NCBI GenBank assembly: GCA_014607495.2
Contig: CP053170.1
Location: 6,758,001 to 6,822,000 of the forward strand
Length of the DNA: 64,000 nucleotides
From: Carposina sasakii
Lineage: Eukaryota; Arthropoda; Insecta; Lepidoptera; Carposinidae
Direction: 5' to 3'
Positions within the stretch are counted from its first letter, which is position 1; every line of letters begins with the position of its first letter. Both the position numbers and the translations under genes were made by a program. Below are positions 1 to 11,164 of this stretch, in pieces. The notes below the pieces were generated by a model. It was not told the DNA's origin. It was given only the letters and a program-made list of their open reading frames with translations, and ran no database searches.

Positions 1-78
1 AAGTGGGTGTGTACTTTGCAGACTTCTGCTCAACCTCTTTAGAAGCTAATGAGCGTTGCTATAATGTATCTATCTGTA

Positions 79-84
79 TTTATT
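79..84 (-). promoter_or_regulatory. Poly(A) signal of transporter A
   Basis: An AATAAA hexamer on the minus strand lies about 20 bases past the stop codon of transporter A. This is a plausible cleavage and polyadenylation signal giving a short 3' UTR. Confidence 0.45.
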
Positions 85-104
85 AATTTAATACCAAACA
101 CGTC

Positions 105-3100
105 TCATTTTCTTCTTCCACTGCGAAGTACTTCTTGAATCTGGTCAGTTGAAAGACCTTTAGTTTCTGGTACAGCCAGGAAACTGTACACACCGTTTAA
201 AGCGGCTACCGCAGCGAAGGAGTAACAGGCTCCATGGAAACCGATCAACATCTGCACGAAGGGGAAGATGCCTATAATGACGAAGTTGAGGAACAGCACC
301 CACTCTATTATCAGCATTGAGGCTATCGATTGCACCTGAAAAAGATAGACAAGAATATGGTTAGAAAAATATTTAAAGATTAAGCAAAAAGTAGCTTTTA
401 GTGTTGGACGCCCTCCGGCCAGATGGACCGTGCTGAACGATGACTTGAAGTCATGATGCGTTGATGAGTTTCCAAACTGTAATTTTGCATGCGCTCATAT
501 TAAAAAAATGTGGGTGAACCCCCATCTAAAAATATCGGGAGCCGCCCCTGCCTATAAGGTTTATAGGGTTTCATATATGATTTTCAAATTAGTTAACTGA
601 TTATTTTTCGATTTCAGTTAGTACCATACTAGTAGTTGTTTCTAGTTTTAATTATTGTTACTATCCATAAACTTTGCATACAACATACCTCAGAAACAAA
701 CACCTCAGCTAGCAGAATGTAAGGCACAGTACCGGCACCAAGGGTGAAAGAGAAGCAGTACAGCAGTAATGATACAGCCGTCATCCAAGCCGGTCCCGTA
801 CGACTTTGCATCAGGAATCCAAGACTGACCATGCAAATCAACACCAATATACATGATGCTAGGATTAAAATCTGAAACAGAAAGAGTTTACATACAATAC
901 ATACATATACAGGGTGTGGGTGACAGCCAGGCAAATACTGAAATGCTGAACAAGTACCATTCTGCTGAGTTATACGAGTAAGACCGTGTTATAACTCGCA
1001 GGAAATGTATTTTTCATTTAATTTATCAGTAATCTTTGCTCGCCGCGCCAATTGTATCGAGCGATCATGTGACTAATTAAATGGGCCTATTGGTTATTGT
1101 GTAATACATTGCTGTTTTTTGGATCACTTATGACTCTCCATTAGGGTTGATCAGGTTTTTGAACTCTTTTGAGGGCAACTTTTTTTAAATCATCTTTTGG
1201 TTAAAAAAAAACTTTTTAAAGTCATTATCTAAGGCCTAATTAAACGAACTAAACTATTTTTTCCTGAAAATATTTTTTTTTTAAATCGGAAAATTTTGGT
1301 ATTTCCTGCGAAAATTTTCAGTGTTTTTTACGTCAGAATCATGGTCTGAAGTCATGGTATCAATATTTGCCTGGCTGTCACAAACATCCTGTATATACAA
1401 GTATGGGGAAACCAGAACTGCAGCATCGCGGAGGTGATCCATCAGCCACGTTTTAATATTTTAGCGATATAGCTCATCATCTGAGAGAACGCTCCTAAAT
1501 TCCTTAATCGACTCTTATGACATGCACGGAAGAGGTGCAGCTGATGTATTCTAATGAAGCCCCGCATCAGCACAGGGTCTAAGTTTACAGTTGGAGTTTT
1601 TTTCAGATTCCATGGGCGATTTGGCTCCAACCATGACCACACATAGTGGCACCAAGTAAATGACTTAATGCTACAAATACAAAATGAACTCTGTGCTATG
1701 AATTATATTTATATATTGTCTTGAGGTCTTGGTCAACACAGGCGGTGAAGCCAGTTAGCGCCATAAAATCTGACTTTGTTTTTTGCATCGTCCCTCGATC
1801 ACCATTGATTTTGGTAACCGTCGAAAGCATCCGTGTAGTGTCGGCAGAGTAGAATGACCTCACCCCATGCCTGTCCGTGGGTATTGTGAGAGGCGATTAA
1901 GAGCTTCCGGGAGGTGGGCAGCAGCACCTTATGGTATAGTCCGAAAACACACTGCGCTCACCAACCCGCCTGCCCATCGTGGTAATGGGTAAAAATCGTT
2001 CTACGTACAGCAGTGGACTGCAATAGGCTATATGTATAATATTTAACCTTAGATCACATTAATAAGGTACATCAATGCCCAAGTCCAGACTAAATCTTAA
2101 ACCAACTTACCCTACGTCCTGCTTTATCACTGACTAAGGAAGCGACCAAACATCCCACAAGCATGATGGCAGCAAATAGAACGGAACAGAGATTAGATGA
2201 CATATTCGGCACGGCTTGCAAGAAGATGTCGTTGGCATACACCTGGATAGGCACGAGACCCATGAACACCTGGAATTGAAAAATAATTTGATTTATAGTA
2301 TAAGACAGAGATGCTTATCCAGAATATGCCGAGTGATGGTGGAACATACGTAGAATAAAGAGTCGGGTATTTACTTGTAACTTTGCAAAACTTTATTTAA
2401 ACTTTCTGTTAAAATTTTATCTAGATTAAGTTTTGTGGATGAACCGCTCATGAGGCTAAATTTCTCAAGAAAAACAAATTCAGATAAAAGGTTCTGTAGG
2501 TAAAACGTTCATAGGCCTTTCCTTTATGTTTATGGGTTAACCATTTCAGACTCCAACAATAGGCGATTTTTTAAATATAGCCATTATGTGTCCTCGTCAT
2601 TCATCATCATTTACAGCCCTGGGAAGTCCACTGTTGGACATAGGCCTCTCCCAACAACCTCCACTCCGACCGGTCGGAAGCAGCCTGCATCCAACCGACG
2701 CCCGCGACCTTGGCCAGGTCGTCCGTCCACCTCGCGGGTGGTCTTCCCACGCTGCGTTTGCTACCACGATGCATGGTATCCACTCTAGGACTTTCCGATT
2801 GATGGACATTATGTGTCCTACTGCTGATTAAAGTCCTACTATTAGTACCCTATGCTGCATCCACAACTCTCTATACCGAGCCACGTTCGACAAGGTAACT
2901 TCAAATTCTTCTTCTTCTTCTTCAGCCTATGCAGTCCACTGTTGGACGCAGGCCTCCCCCATGACACGCCACAGGCTACTGCAACAGGGGGGTTTTGCCC
3001 ATAGTCACCACGCTGGGCAGGCGGGTTGGTGACCGCAGTGTGATTTTCGGACTATGTTGTCAGTACGGGAGCCCGCCTCCCGGAAACCCTTAATCGCCTC

Positions 3101-6100
3101 GTACGACACCCACTAGCAGGCAGGGGTGGTACAAACTCTAATCTGCCGGCAACACGCGGGTAAACTTCAAATTATTACCTACCTAAAAATTTAAGCCGAA
3201 GAAGGAGGTTTCTTCCAAAAAAACTATCAACGAATTTACCTGAGAAGAGACTGTTATCATAACCACAATGAAAGCTCTGCGAGGTGCCGCCGATGTAACT
3301 GAAATGAGAAAATCAATGGTCAGTAAAAATACATACATAGATACATGATTGTGTTCCTGAAATGGGGACCCAGAACTGCAGGATCATCCCACAGCTACGT
3401 AGTTAGCAGGGACAGATGTAAGTAATCAATCAGTTGCTAACTTATCGCCTGAGAGAATGCCCGAGGTCCTCAGTCGACTCCTACGACTACATGCCCGGAA
3501 GGAGATGCAGCTGATGTATTCTAATAAGACCCCGCATCAGCACAGGAGTTATCTGTAGCAATTGGCTGATAAGTATATCAAATTATGATTGGCTACTTTG
3601 TACGTTACATGATATAATACGATTGAGGGATTTTGATGAAATTTTGTACGCAGGTTATGAAGCCTGTTTGTATGATATTATCATCCACACAGAGAGGTCG
3701 TAAGGAACAGCTTGTAAATATTAAATAAATATTGACTTACACAATATTTTAATAGCTGACATGTTAGCATCGTTATCATTTTCAATTTTATCATTATTTA
3801 ACTTCTGCTTTTCAGCTTCATCGGCCTTTTCCTCTGCAAATCGAGATAAATTAAATTAAATATCTTTATCAAATATAAGCTGACGTAAGTTTGAACAGTC
3901 TGTAGTTACATCAGATTGTTTTAGAAAAACCCAAATTATGTAAATAAAGATATAATATATTTATCTTTTAATTTTATTTCCGTATATTACACGCCATGTG
4001 CTGGTATATTTACTCTTTTTCACGTGAGTGAAACAGGGTCCGTTAAAACCGGTAACGATACGAAATCTACATTCGACATCGTGAGTTTTCTGCTGACTGT
4101 TTAACGGCCAATTTCAATACTAGAGATCATAAAGAATCTCGGATAGGTATATTTTGTTCCAAATTTTAATTTTCCATGAAAACAATGGAACATTGAATTT
4201 TAAAATGTAGGTACCCTTAAGATCTCCTTTTCCTCGGGAATGGGAAAAAAAAGACTGAAGTGATTTCGAGTCTCTCTATTTTGTGGACAGGTTCTCTTTA
4301 ATGGACTCTTTCATAGCATTTAGCTTAACATACGCCTTTTGTTACATAAATGTATAGTTTATGAGGAAAATAGGTTGGACTTAAAAAGATTTGTCTAAGG
4401 CCGATCTAGATATGTAGTTGGATCCAAAATTTCGTGTCAACAGTATTATAAGGTACATTAGGGTGCCTTTTCACACTCTACGTTGCAGCACCTACCAAAT
4501 AGGTATAAATTCAATGACATCAGAGACTAATGGTGGATATCACACACATCCATGCCATCACATCTCTAGTGGACAGCCTCATGGTACTTACCGCTGACAG
4601 CTACCAGCTCGACCGCCGGCGATACCTGCTGTTTCATTCTAGAAAGTTCTGCGACGACCAACTTAGATGATGTTGTAGCACCTCTGTAGCGTGCCAATGC
4701 TTCTAGGGCATCCTGATGAAAAGTAATATTGTAGAATCATGTTGGAGTAGGATCTTTATACTTATGTTACAGTAAATAACAGTCCCTAAGAAGGAATGCC
4801 ATTCAATACATAAAAACGCCGCGTGGTGCCGGCAGAGTAGAATTCGTACCACTCCATGTCTGCCCGTGGGTATCGTACGAGGCTATTAAGTGTTCCCGGG
4901 AGGTGGGCAGCAGCGCCTCCCAGTGACTGTCTCTTGTTAGTAGTGACAGGTGGTCAGCCCATCGCCTACAAAACACCAAGAGCCTCTTGTCCCTCTACTG
5001 GCTTGTACAGTATGCCCGGGAAGAGAAGCATCTTTGTTTATAGGTAATTCATACATATTTTTGTGTTCCCATAGAAGAATGATCCAATGATTTTCCCAAC
5101 AACCCAAAAATATCATTATATTCTATAGCATTATGTGCTTATACAGGACTTTATTAGAATACATCAGCTGCATCTCCTACCGGGCATTCTCTCAGGCGAT
5201 AAGCTAAAAACTTGTCATTGGTCATTTACGTTTGTCTTCGCTATGCTGAATGTGGCTGTGGAATCTCCTTTATGATCCTGCAGTTCTGGCTACCCCATTT
5301 CGGAAACATAGCCATGTCTATGTGTTGATAGCATTCTCATGAAGTGACTGTCTCTTGGCAGGTTAGGTATCAATATACTTACTTGCTCTCTATTCTGCTT
5401 CAACAAATACATAGGGCTCTCCGTGACCAGGAATATTAAGATGAGGAGAATGATGCTGAGGATGGTGCCGATGATGATAATCGCTTGATACGACATAAAC
5501 CATCCCATGAGGTATGACACGAGGACTCCGAAGCAATATCCAACAATTGTTCCTGAAAGAAAGCACCGCTGTCATATTGCATAGATTCATAGATAGGCGC
5601 GCACACGTTTTATCATTATCCGTAGGTATTTGGTGTACCGCCTAATTTAATGCTTATCAATGAAATTTTATTAGGCGTTACAATTCGGAAGTTCAAACAA
5701 AAACACAAATAAATAAAAAAATGGTTGGGTTTTAGAGTTTTATAATTAGTGGTTTACTAATTTCTATAGTTCCGAAGATGCCACGGGAGATGGCGAAACA
5801 TATGCAGATTATTAATCTAGTTTTTGATTTCGGAATAGTGCGATGTATTATCTTGCATGCCAGGTGCTCGGATCTGGTTTCTCGTGGCGATTGTAGGCAG
5901 TGCAAGTGCTTGTTTTCGCAGTTATGAGTTATCAGATCCGAGGGTCAGTGGAGGGTGTAGGGCCCGGTGGTGTAATAGAATGACTAGTACGTAATGAGAA
6001 CCATGCCTTTAATTTTTAGTAACCAAACAATAGAATGACCAGTACGTAATGAGAATCATGCCTTTAATTTTTAGTAACCAAACAATAGAATGACCAGTAC

Positions 6101-9100
6101 GTAATGAGAATTATGCCTTTAATTTTAAGTAACCAAACAGTATGTAAGTACTATATCTAATTAATATAATTACTATAATTTACTTTTTTTATGTAAGTTA
6201 TAGTAATTATAAAAATTGTAACATACACGCCTATTATGATACTGGTTGAGCAAATGACACACCTTCTTTTCAACAGTTAGCAATTAAATCCCTCGTGGTA
6301 ATGATTAAGCCTACCGCCACTTTTTAGACACAGATGAATCTAGCTACCGGTAACGAAAACAATGGGAAATGTTATTGCAATTAAGTTATAAAAGTTAAAT
6401 AATCACATAAACATTTTAAAAAGCCGTTATTTCTTTCCGACGACGGTAAATTAAAATTGCATTACGTAAATATTACAGGAGTCGTAAATACAGTTATTAA
6501 AACATTTTTAAAACACAAGGAATTGCCTTGTAAAATCGTTAATTGCATTATGTACCGTTGCGGACCACAATTACAGTCAGGTACCCGAGAACTGTGTTTT
6601 GGGTAAAGTTGAATACATATTGTAGGAATGTCAAACAATGGTACTGTGGCAATGGGAAGCTTTCGGAACTACTGATGCAGTTAAATTGCATTCAAACACA
6701 CACAGCTGTATTCCCGAACTGGGATAGCTAGAACTACAGGATCATAAAAGAGATCCAACAGCCATGTTTAGCAAAGCGTGGGAAGATGTTAATGATAAGT
6801 CACAAGTTACTAGCTTATTGCCTGAGAGAAGATTCGAGTTCCTCTAGACCAGTCTTTCCCAAAGTAGGCGATAACGCACCCTCGTGGACGTTGGAGGCCT
6901 AGAGAGGAGCAGTTAAGGACCCAGAAAAAAATAACGTAGTTGCTATCGACATTTTTAAAGTGATATAAATATGGGGGGCGCTACTGATTTTCAAAGTTAG
7001 ACGAAATAAGTTTGCAAAGCTCTGCTCTAGACTCTTACGACATTCGTGAAAGGAGATGCGGCTAATGTGGGTATTCTAGTGAAAACCCGCTATGCTGCTA
7101 TGCTGAAAATGTGTTTGTGGTCCTACAGTTCCGACTATATCGAATTTTAGGAACACACCCGTGTGTAATACAGTAATTGGTGTGAAGGTTCTCTTACAAT
7201 TCAAAATAACTTCATACCTCATTTCGCATTTATTTAAAGCTTGTGTGAAATTACTCTTACAACTCGAAATGACTTAATAACATACATACCTGATGCCAAA
7301 GTGCCTCTGACTGAATCCTCAGCTACCTCTGATATGAATATGGGAGAATACACCAAAAATGCTCCACAGGGTATACCGCCGATGAAGCGGGCTATTAATA
7401 TTATCATTGATGATGAACTGATCTCCACTATACACCATGATAGCTAAAACAATTATGGAAAATTTTGTGATGAAGTGAATATACCTATTAGACTCGTATC
7501 TGCACAGAAGACAAAATAATCAGGTAAGTACTTAAGTAACGATTTTAAAGTATATGTTTTAGAATTTTCTTAAAGATAGGTAGAATGGTCTATAAAATCA
7601 AGAACCATAATGAAGAATCGATGGTATTTCATTGAAGTACGAAAGCATAAAAATACTATTGTCAAATAACGATATAATTAAAAAATTACTTAGAAATGAG
7701 ACCTGAACAAATACTTAAGTTATAAAATTATTAATAAAAATGGAAAAAATTCTTCACCCGAGTGGGAATCGAACCCACGACCATTGCATACCGTGCCAGT
7801 CGCTCTAACTAATAAGCTACCGGATCAATTACACGGATGACGAATTTTACCATCTCTTTTCTAAATTACATATTGGCAACGTTTTTCTTCATCCCGATAG
7901 CTATACACTAGCCAAATCTCGGTAAACAAAGCTGAATTACTCAGCACAATATTTAAAGATGAAACGATCAACCATATCCTAACGGATTATATTAATGGAG
8001 AAGTATTTTTATAAATTTATCTTAGTCAAGATATTATATATTATAAAATTATTAATAAAGAACCCACGACCGCATACCGTGCCAGTTGCTCTAACTACTA
8101 AGCTACCGGGTCAATTACTTTACAAATTACTTGTATACTGTGTGTAGAAGTGTCGCGATGCAAAACATACAGAAGAGACGGGGCGCGGGCGCGACGCAGG
8201 AAGAAAAAAGAAACGTCTCCTGTCGCCCTGTCCGCGTCTTACGTCTCTTCTGTCTGGCCCGCGCCAAAGAAAGGACAACAACTACCTAGTTAGTCATCAT
8301 TTACATCTGACCCTGGCAATACTAAACGTGGTGCTAGGACCTGCTAGATGATGCTGCAAATCTGGCTATCACGTTTTTGGGAACACACTAAACGTGGTTA
8401 CAGCATCTCTTTCGTTATCCTACCGATCTGGCTACCCGTTTTTGAAATTCATGTATATAGGGTCTACCAAAAAGCACTGATTATCTTTTGACACGAAACT
8501 AGGTAGGTAAAAAGAAACAACTTTCATTATGGGACCAACTCCGAAACAGTGAAAAAAAATCAGCGTATCCATACAATCTTGAATAATTACCTAGGTACTG
8601 CACTGAAATGTTTGTTTCTTTTTACCTACCTAGTTTCGTGTCAAAAGATAATTACTACTTTTTGGTAGACCTCATATAATAACTATAACCATTACGATCT
8701 CATATGAAAATCTAAATACTTACTAAATATGGTAAAGACAAAAGAATGCCTCCATTCTTCCTTCCAAACTTGTTGATAAGCAAACCAGTGGCTCCAGAAC
8801 CGACCATGGCTCCCAATGATGGTAGACTACCAACCAATGATACTTCTACCTCGGACATGGGTGATGAGAGGATTGTAGTATTTTCTGTTTTGTACAGGGA
8901 CAGTGTATAGGAGGGCCATGAATATATAATACCCGACATTAAAAATCCGAAGGCACCTGTGAAATAACGACAAATTTTAATTATTTTAATAACAAAATAC
9001 CCGAAAAAAGTTTTATATATTTACCGATACTAACTCTTACGACTAATGCTCAATTTCAATACTAGAGATCGAAAAAAGAATCTCACATTTTTGGTTAGAT

Positions 9101-10407
9101 ATTTGAAAGTTTGTATGAAAACTATTGATGTTTTCTGTGTGTACAATAAAGAAATGAAGATTGAATCTGATCTCATGAGACTAAAAAATGTCTCAATGGG
9201 TCTCTCTCTCGATCGGATTAGAAAAAATGTTGCCATAAAGGTACCTCCCTCAAATGCGACAAGATGTTTGGGCACTAAAAAGTTCATACAAAAATCAAAC
9301 TCTTTCCTTATAATTTTTAGATAGTTTTATTGAAATATAAGAAGTAGGTAATACTAAGTTCATTATGTTTTTTTAATGCAGTAGGTCTACATTATCAGAG
9401 GCTTTGGTTTTCGCCGTATCAATAAAAATACATGCCTAAATCATCGCGGGCAACAAAGTGTTTTTTGTAATCTTAAAATATGCAAGGATAAATAGATAAT
9501 TATGCGATGCCATTGATCTTATCTATCGATATCAACTTTATGCTCTATTGCCTACGCGATAGATAAACGATTAATCGAAACATTTCTTACAATATTAAGA
9601 CTTTTTAGAAATTAATTGACATTTTACCAATTTGGAAGTGTCTCGCGCGCAAACTATTCAGTTTAGAAAAAAAAATGATATTAGAAATCAATTAATATCA
9701 ATTTTGAAAACCTATCCATAGATGCCCCACACGTATGGGTTTGATGAAATAAAATCGAGTTTCAGTTCAAAGTATTTTGTTTTCTATTTTTGTGTGAAAA
9801 TCTTAATACTTACCAAGATTTAAGAGTATAGTTCTTATAGTTTCGGAGAAATGTGGCCGTGACATACGGACGGACAGACAGACAGACAGAGATGACGAAA
9901 CTATAAGGGTACCGTTTTTTGCCATTTGACTACGGAACCCTTAAAACATTGTCTGGCCATTCATCGACGGATAGTGATGTAGAATTCGTAGATAAATGAT
10001 CGATCCCTGTGTGATTTTTTCTTTCTAAATGCTTCCTTATTTATTTATGACTTTTTCATATATTATCACATATAGTACACACAATCATTTAGACGTAAAA
10101 ATAAATAGGAGTTACTAACATGTTACACGTATAATACTACAGCTGCTTCTCTTTCCGGGCATACTGTACAAGTCAGTAGAGGGACAAGAGGGTCTTGGTG
10201 TTTTGTAGGCGATGGGCTGACCACCTGTCACTACTAACCGAACTTGTACATCTCAACTATACCCTCAAAATTGGTCAGAAGTGGCATCATGTGGTTCTAT
10301 CGGCCCTTGGTGCTCTGCCCACCCCGTAAGGGATAGAGGCGTGATTATATGCATATATGTATGTACTTACATGTTAATGCGGTTAAATATTGCTGTCCTT
10401 TCCCCAT
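105..10407 (-). CDS. MFS sugar transporter, facilitated trehalose transporter Tret1-like (paralogue A)
   Basis: Ten exons join in frame on the minus strand: 10407-10371, 8956-8724, 7443-7290, 5552-5383, 4712-4592, 3833-3741, 3298-3240, 2269-2111, 871-689 and 335-105. They encode 479 aa, and all introns are GT-AG. The start MGKGQQYL follows an in-frame TAA. The protein has the 12-helix hydrophobic pattern of insect sugar transporters. It carries GRK at about residues 77-79, EVAEDSVRG in the first half, TESP (for PESP) near 185-188, a charged central loop encoded by the 93 nt exon, DKAGRR in the second half, and PETKG at 459-463. The family moves sugars across the plasma membrane, but the substrate cannot be read here because the QQxSG motif of helix 7 is not recognisable. 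Compared with neighbours B and C it has two extra introns (after 7290 and 3240). The first intron begins next to a D3 repeat tail. Confidence 0.88.
395..545. repeat. Degraded D2-like dispersed repeat
   Basis: This intronic stretch carries the 'ttggacgcc...ccagatggac...cttgaag' pattern. It resembles the 3' part of the D2-type repeat at 20556-20755 and is strongly decayed. Confidence 0.35.
908..1393. mobile_element. 486 bp non-autonomous TIR DNA element
   Basis: The ends read tacagggtgtgggtgacagc and, in reverse complement, tacaggatgtttgtgacagc. They form imperfect inverted repeats of about 34 bp, and TA lies on both sides. There is no coding capacity. The element sits in an intron of transporter A. 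Solo pieces of the same terminus occur near 17907 and 54813. Confidence 0.75.
1400..1580. repeat. Dispersed repeat D1
   Basis: D1 is an unclassified unit of about 200 bp. One side reads 'ggggtagccagaactgcagg' and 'cctgagagaatgc'. The other reads 'gagatgcagctgatgtattc' and 'ccgcatcagcacagg'. This copy is in an intron of transporter A. D1 is the commonest repeat in the window. Confidence 0.6.
1838..2032. repeat. Dispersed repeat D2
   Basis: D2 is a unit of about 240 bp. It is recognised by 'gtccactgctggacgtaggc', 'ccaacccgcctgcccagcg' and 'gccggcagagt' on one strand or the other. This copy runs from the 'ggcagagtagaatg' end to the 'cagtggactgcaatagg' end. It has no ORF and may be a SINE-like or LINE-tail-derived unit. 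Confidence 0.55.
2605..2830 (-). pseudogene. RTE-clade LINE 3' end fragment
   Basis: The minus strand resembles the plus-strand fragment at 25640-25925, which encodes the C-terminal tail of an RTE-type reverse transcriptase (ARWTDDLAKIAGVGW followed by GEAYVQQ). Only the last 70 or so codons and the 3' end survive. It lies in an intron of transporter A. Confidence 0.7.
2903..3168. repeat. Dispersed repeat D2, near full length
   Basis: The copy begins with a (CTT)n run, then 'gcagtccactgttggacgc', and ends at the 'tctgccggcaacacgcgg' end. It lies 70 bases from an exon of transporter A (3240-3298). Confidence 0.6.
3350..3548. repeat. Dispersed repeat D1
   Basis: This is a near-complete D1 copy, with both the 'cagaactgcaggatcat' and the 'gatgcagctgatgtattcta' halves. 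It is intronic in transporter A. Confidence 0.6.
4105..4215. repeat. Half of small hairpin MITE H8
   Basis: The stretch contains 'ggccaatttcaatactagag', the end of the hairpin element seen complete at 52259-52364. Related pieces lie at 9048 and 37092. It is intronic and non-coding. Confidence 0.45.
4825..5040. repeat. Chimeric repeat: D2 piece joined to D3 piece
   Basis: The D2 sequence ('gccggcagagtagaatt...gggaggtgggcagcagcgcc') runs to about 4920. After a 15-base join, D3 sequence in minus orientation ('agtagtgacaggtggtcag...gtatgcccgggaagagaagc') follows to about 5037. This may be an insertion followed by deletion, or a template switch. Confidence 0.5.
5150..5312. repeat. Dispersed repeat D1
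   Basis: The copy is in the reverse of the 3350 orientation, from 'atcagctgcatctcc' to 'gatcctgcagttctggctac'. It ends about 70 bases from the transporter A exon at 5383-5552. Confidence 0.55.
5660..5973. repeat. Diverged copy of the repeat seen at 27955-28251
   Basis: It shares 'attcggaagttcaaa', 'gatgccacggg..tggcgaaacat' and the terminal 'agatccgagggtcag' to 'tagggcccggtggt' block with the 28 kb element. The order is the same but the spacing differs. It is intronic in transporter A. Confidence 0.5.
5975..6140. repeat. Tandem repeat, about 55 bp x 3
   Basis: Three successive units each contain 'gtacgtaatgaga', 'catgcctttaattttt' and 'agtaaccaaac'. They differ at only a few positions. The array adjoins the end of the preceding repeat and lies in an intron of transporter A. 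Confidence 0.85.
6145..6700. other. Intronic sequence without recognised elements
   Basis: This is AT-rich intron sequence of transporter A. It contains a short inverted pair of 'ttatagtaattat' type near 6165-6205. I recognise no gene or repeat family here. Confidence 0.4.
6712..7145. repeat. Dispersed repeat D1 interrupted by a hAT element
   Basis: The 5' half (6712-6849) ends with 'cgagttcctctagac'. The 3' half resumes at 7025 with 'ctctagactcttacgacat'. The 175 bp between them is a separate transposon, so this D1 copy is older than that insertion. Confidence 0.65.
6850..7024. mobile_element. Non-autonomous hAT-type element, 175 bp
   Basis: It starts cagtctttcccaaagt and ends, in reverse complement, cagagctttgcaaact. 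These are CAG-type inverted ends typical of hAT elements. A perfect 8 bp target duplication (ctctagac) flanks it at 6842-6849 and 7025-7032. It has no ORF and is inserted in a D1 repeat within an intron of transporter A. Confidence 0.8.
7746..7935 (-). mobile_element. tRNA-derived SINE (family S1)
   Basis: On the minus strand a tRNA-like head carries a degraded A box (GTAGCTTATTAGTTAGAGCG) and a good B box (GGTTCGATTCCC), followed by (G)TGAA and an AT-rich tail. The shared flank ('gatgacgaattttaccat...ggcaacgtt...atcccgatag') also occurs at 24363-24490. It is intronic in transporter A and is not a functional tRNA. Confidence 0.65.
8038..8115 (-). mobile_element. Truncated S1 SINE head
   Basis: This is a second, deleted copy of the tRNA-like head. 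It keeps 'gaacccacgaccgcataccgtgccag' in two adjoining pieces and 'ctaagctaccgggtcaatta'. The B box is partly lost. Confidence 0.5.
8290..8410. repeat. Dispersed repeat D1, fragment
   Basis: Two partial D1 ends lie side by side ('aaacgtgg...gctgcaaatctggctatcac' and 'aaacgtggttacagc...ccgatctggctaccc'). They suggest a small tandem duplication of the D1 end. Confidence 0.45.
8461..8671. mobile_element. MITE with about 55 bp terminal inverted repeats
   Basis: The left end runs ggtctaccaaaaag...gacacgaaactaggtaggta. The right end is its near-exact reverse complement, closing with ctttttggtagacc. The element is 211 bp, non-coding, and ends 53 bases from exon 8724-8956 of transporter A. Confidence 0.75.
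9040..9330. repeat. H8-related hairpin end plus unclassified sequence
   Basis: It begins with 'ctcaatttcaatactagaga', as in the H8 hairpin. Both strands stay open for about 85-92 codons, but the translations are low complexity and no domain is seen. I treat it as non-coding. Confidence 0.3.
9780..9955. repeat. Dispersed repeat with (CAGA)n and conserved 3' segment
   Basis: The segment 'tatagtttcggagaaatgtg', a (GACA/CAGA)n run, then 'aagggtaccgtttttt' and 'tacggaaccct' is a repeat end familiar from many lepidopteran genomes. It is in the first intron of transporter A. Confidence 0.5.
10127..10370 (+). mobile_element. D3 short non-autonomous repeat, RTE-like tail
   Basis: It runs from 'gtataatactacagctgctt' through 'tggtcagaagtggcatcat' to the tail 'ggcgtgattatatgcatata', which ends in ATGT units. 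The tail ends right at the splice donor of exon 1 of transporter A (10370/10371). Confidence 0.65.
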
Positions 10408-10694
10408 TTTGTGTTAATTTGCAGAACTTATTATAAATATAACTAGTTTAAATACAAAAGTTAATTTATTTTGATCTCATTTTCTCAAAGCCATTTCACT
10501 GACTGAATCATTAAACATTCTTCTAACAAAATTAGTTTATATTTGATCACATTCATATGATAAATTCGCAAATTAACTTCAGTAGTGTTGAAATTCCAAG
10601 CCTTAAATAAATATATGTTTCAGATACACTCGTTATCTTGATCTGTTGTTACTACAGACTTGGTGGGTTATGGTGCTACTTATAGGCACGTACA

Positions 10695-10965
10695 TATAGA
10701 CTGTGTACCCGAAATGGGGTAGCCAGAACTGCAGGATCGTAGAGGAGATCCCACAGCCACGTTGCGTAGCGGGATAGATGTAAATTATCAGTGAAAAGTT
10801 GCTAGCTAATCGCACATGGCTAATCTCCGCTGTCATTGGCCTCCTTAACCGAATCACGGTCGGAGTATTATCGCCTGAAAGAATGCTCGGCTTAGTCGAC
10901 TCTTGTGACATCCACGGAAGAAGATGCATCTGAAACCCAGCGTCAGCATATCTGTAAAATTAAGC
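10695..10965. repeat. Dispersed repeat D1 with internal insertion
   Basis: The copy starts 'gaaatggggtagccagaact'. It has about 60 bases of extra sequence ('ctaatcgcacatggctaat...') before the D1 block 'tatcgcctgaaagaatgctc' resumes. It lies upstream of transporter A. Confidence 0.5.
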
Positions 10966-11164
10966 ATTGTTTAGGTTAAACGATGTTTAACTCAGTGAAA
11001 AGTTCTTTCACGATCGACGCCAGCCACCGTATCGGCCATTCATCTGAGGTATCGGCTATCTAATTTCATGTTGACTTGGACTTGTTGAAATTTTCTTCAG
11101 TATACATATACAATGAGTGACGACCACTGTGAACTGTCAAAAAAGATAGCCGATAGGCAGCTAA

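Noticed and set aside
2586..2831. ORFs on both strands near 2.6-2.8 kb
   Set aside because: These are frames of an RTE LINE 3' end, which is GC-rich and therefore open in several frames.
9030..9324. Overlapping ORFs of 85-92 codons on both strands
   Set aside because: They mirror each other, show no domain, and start in a hairpin MITE end.
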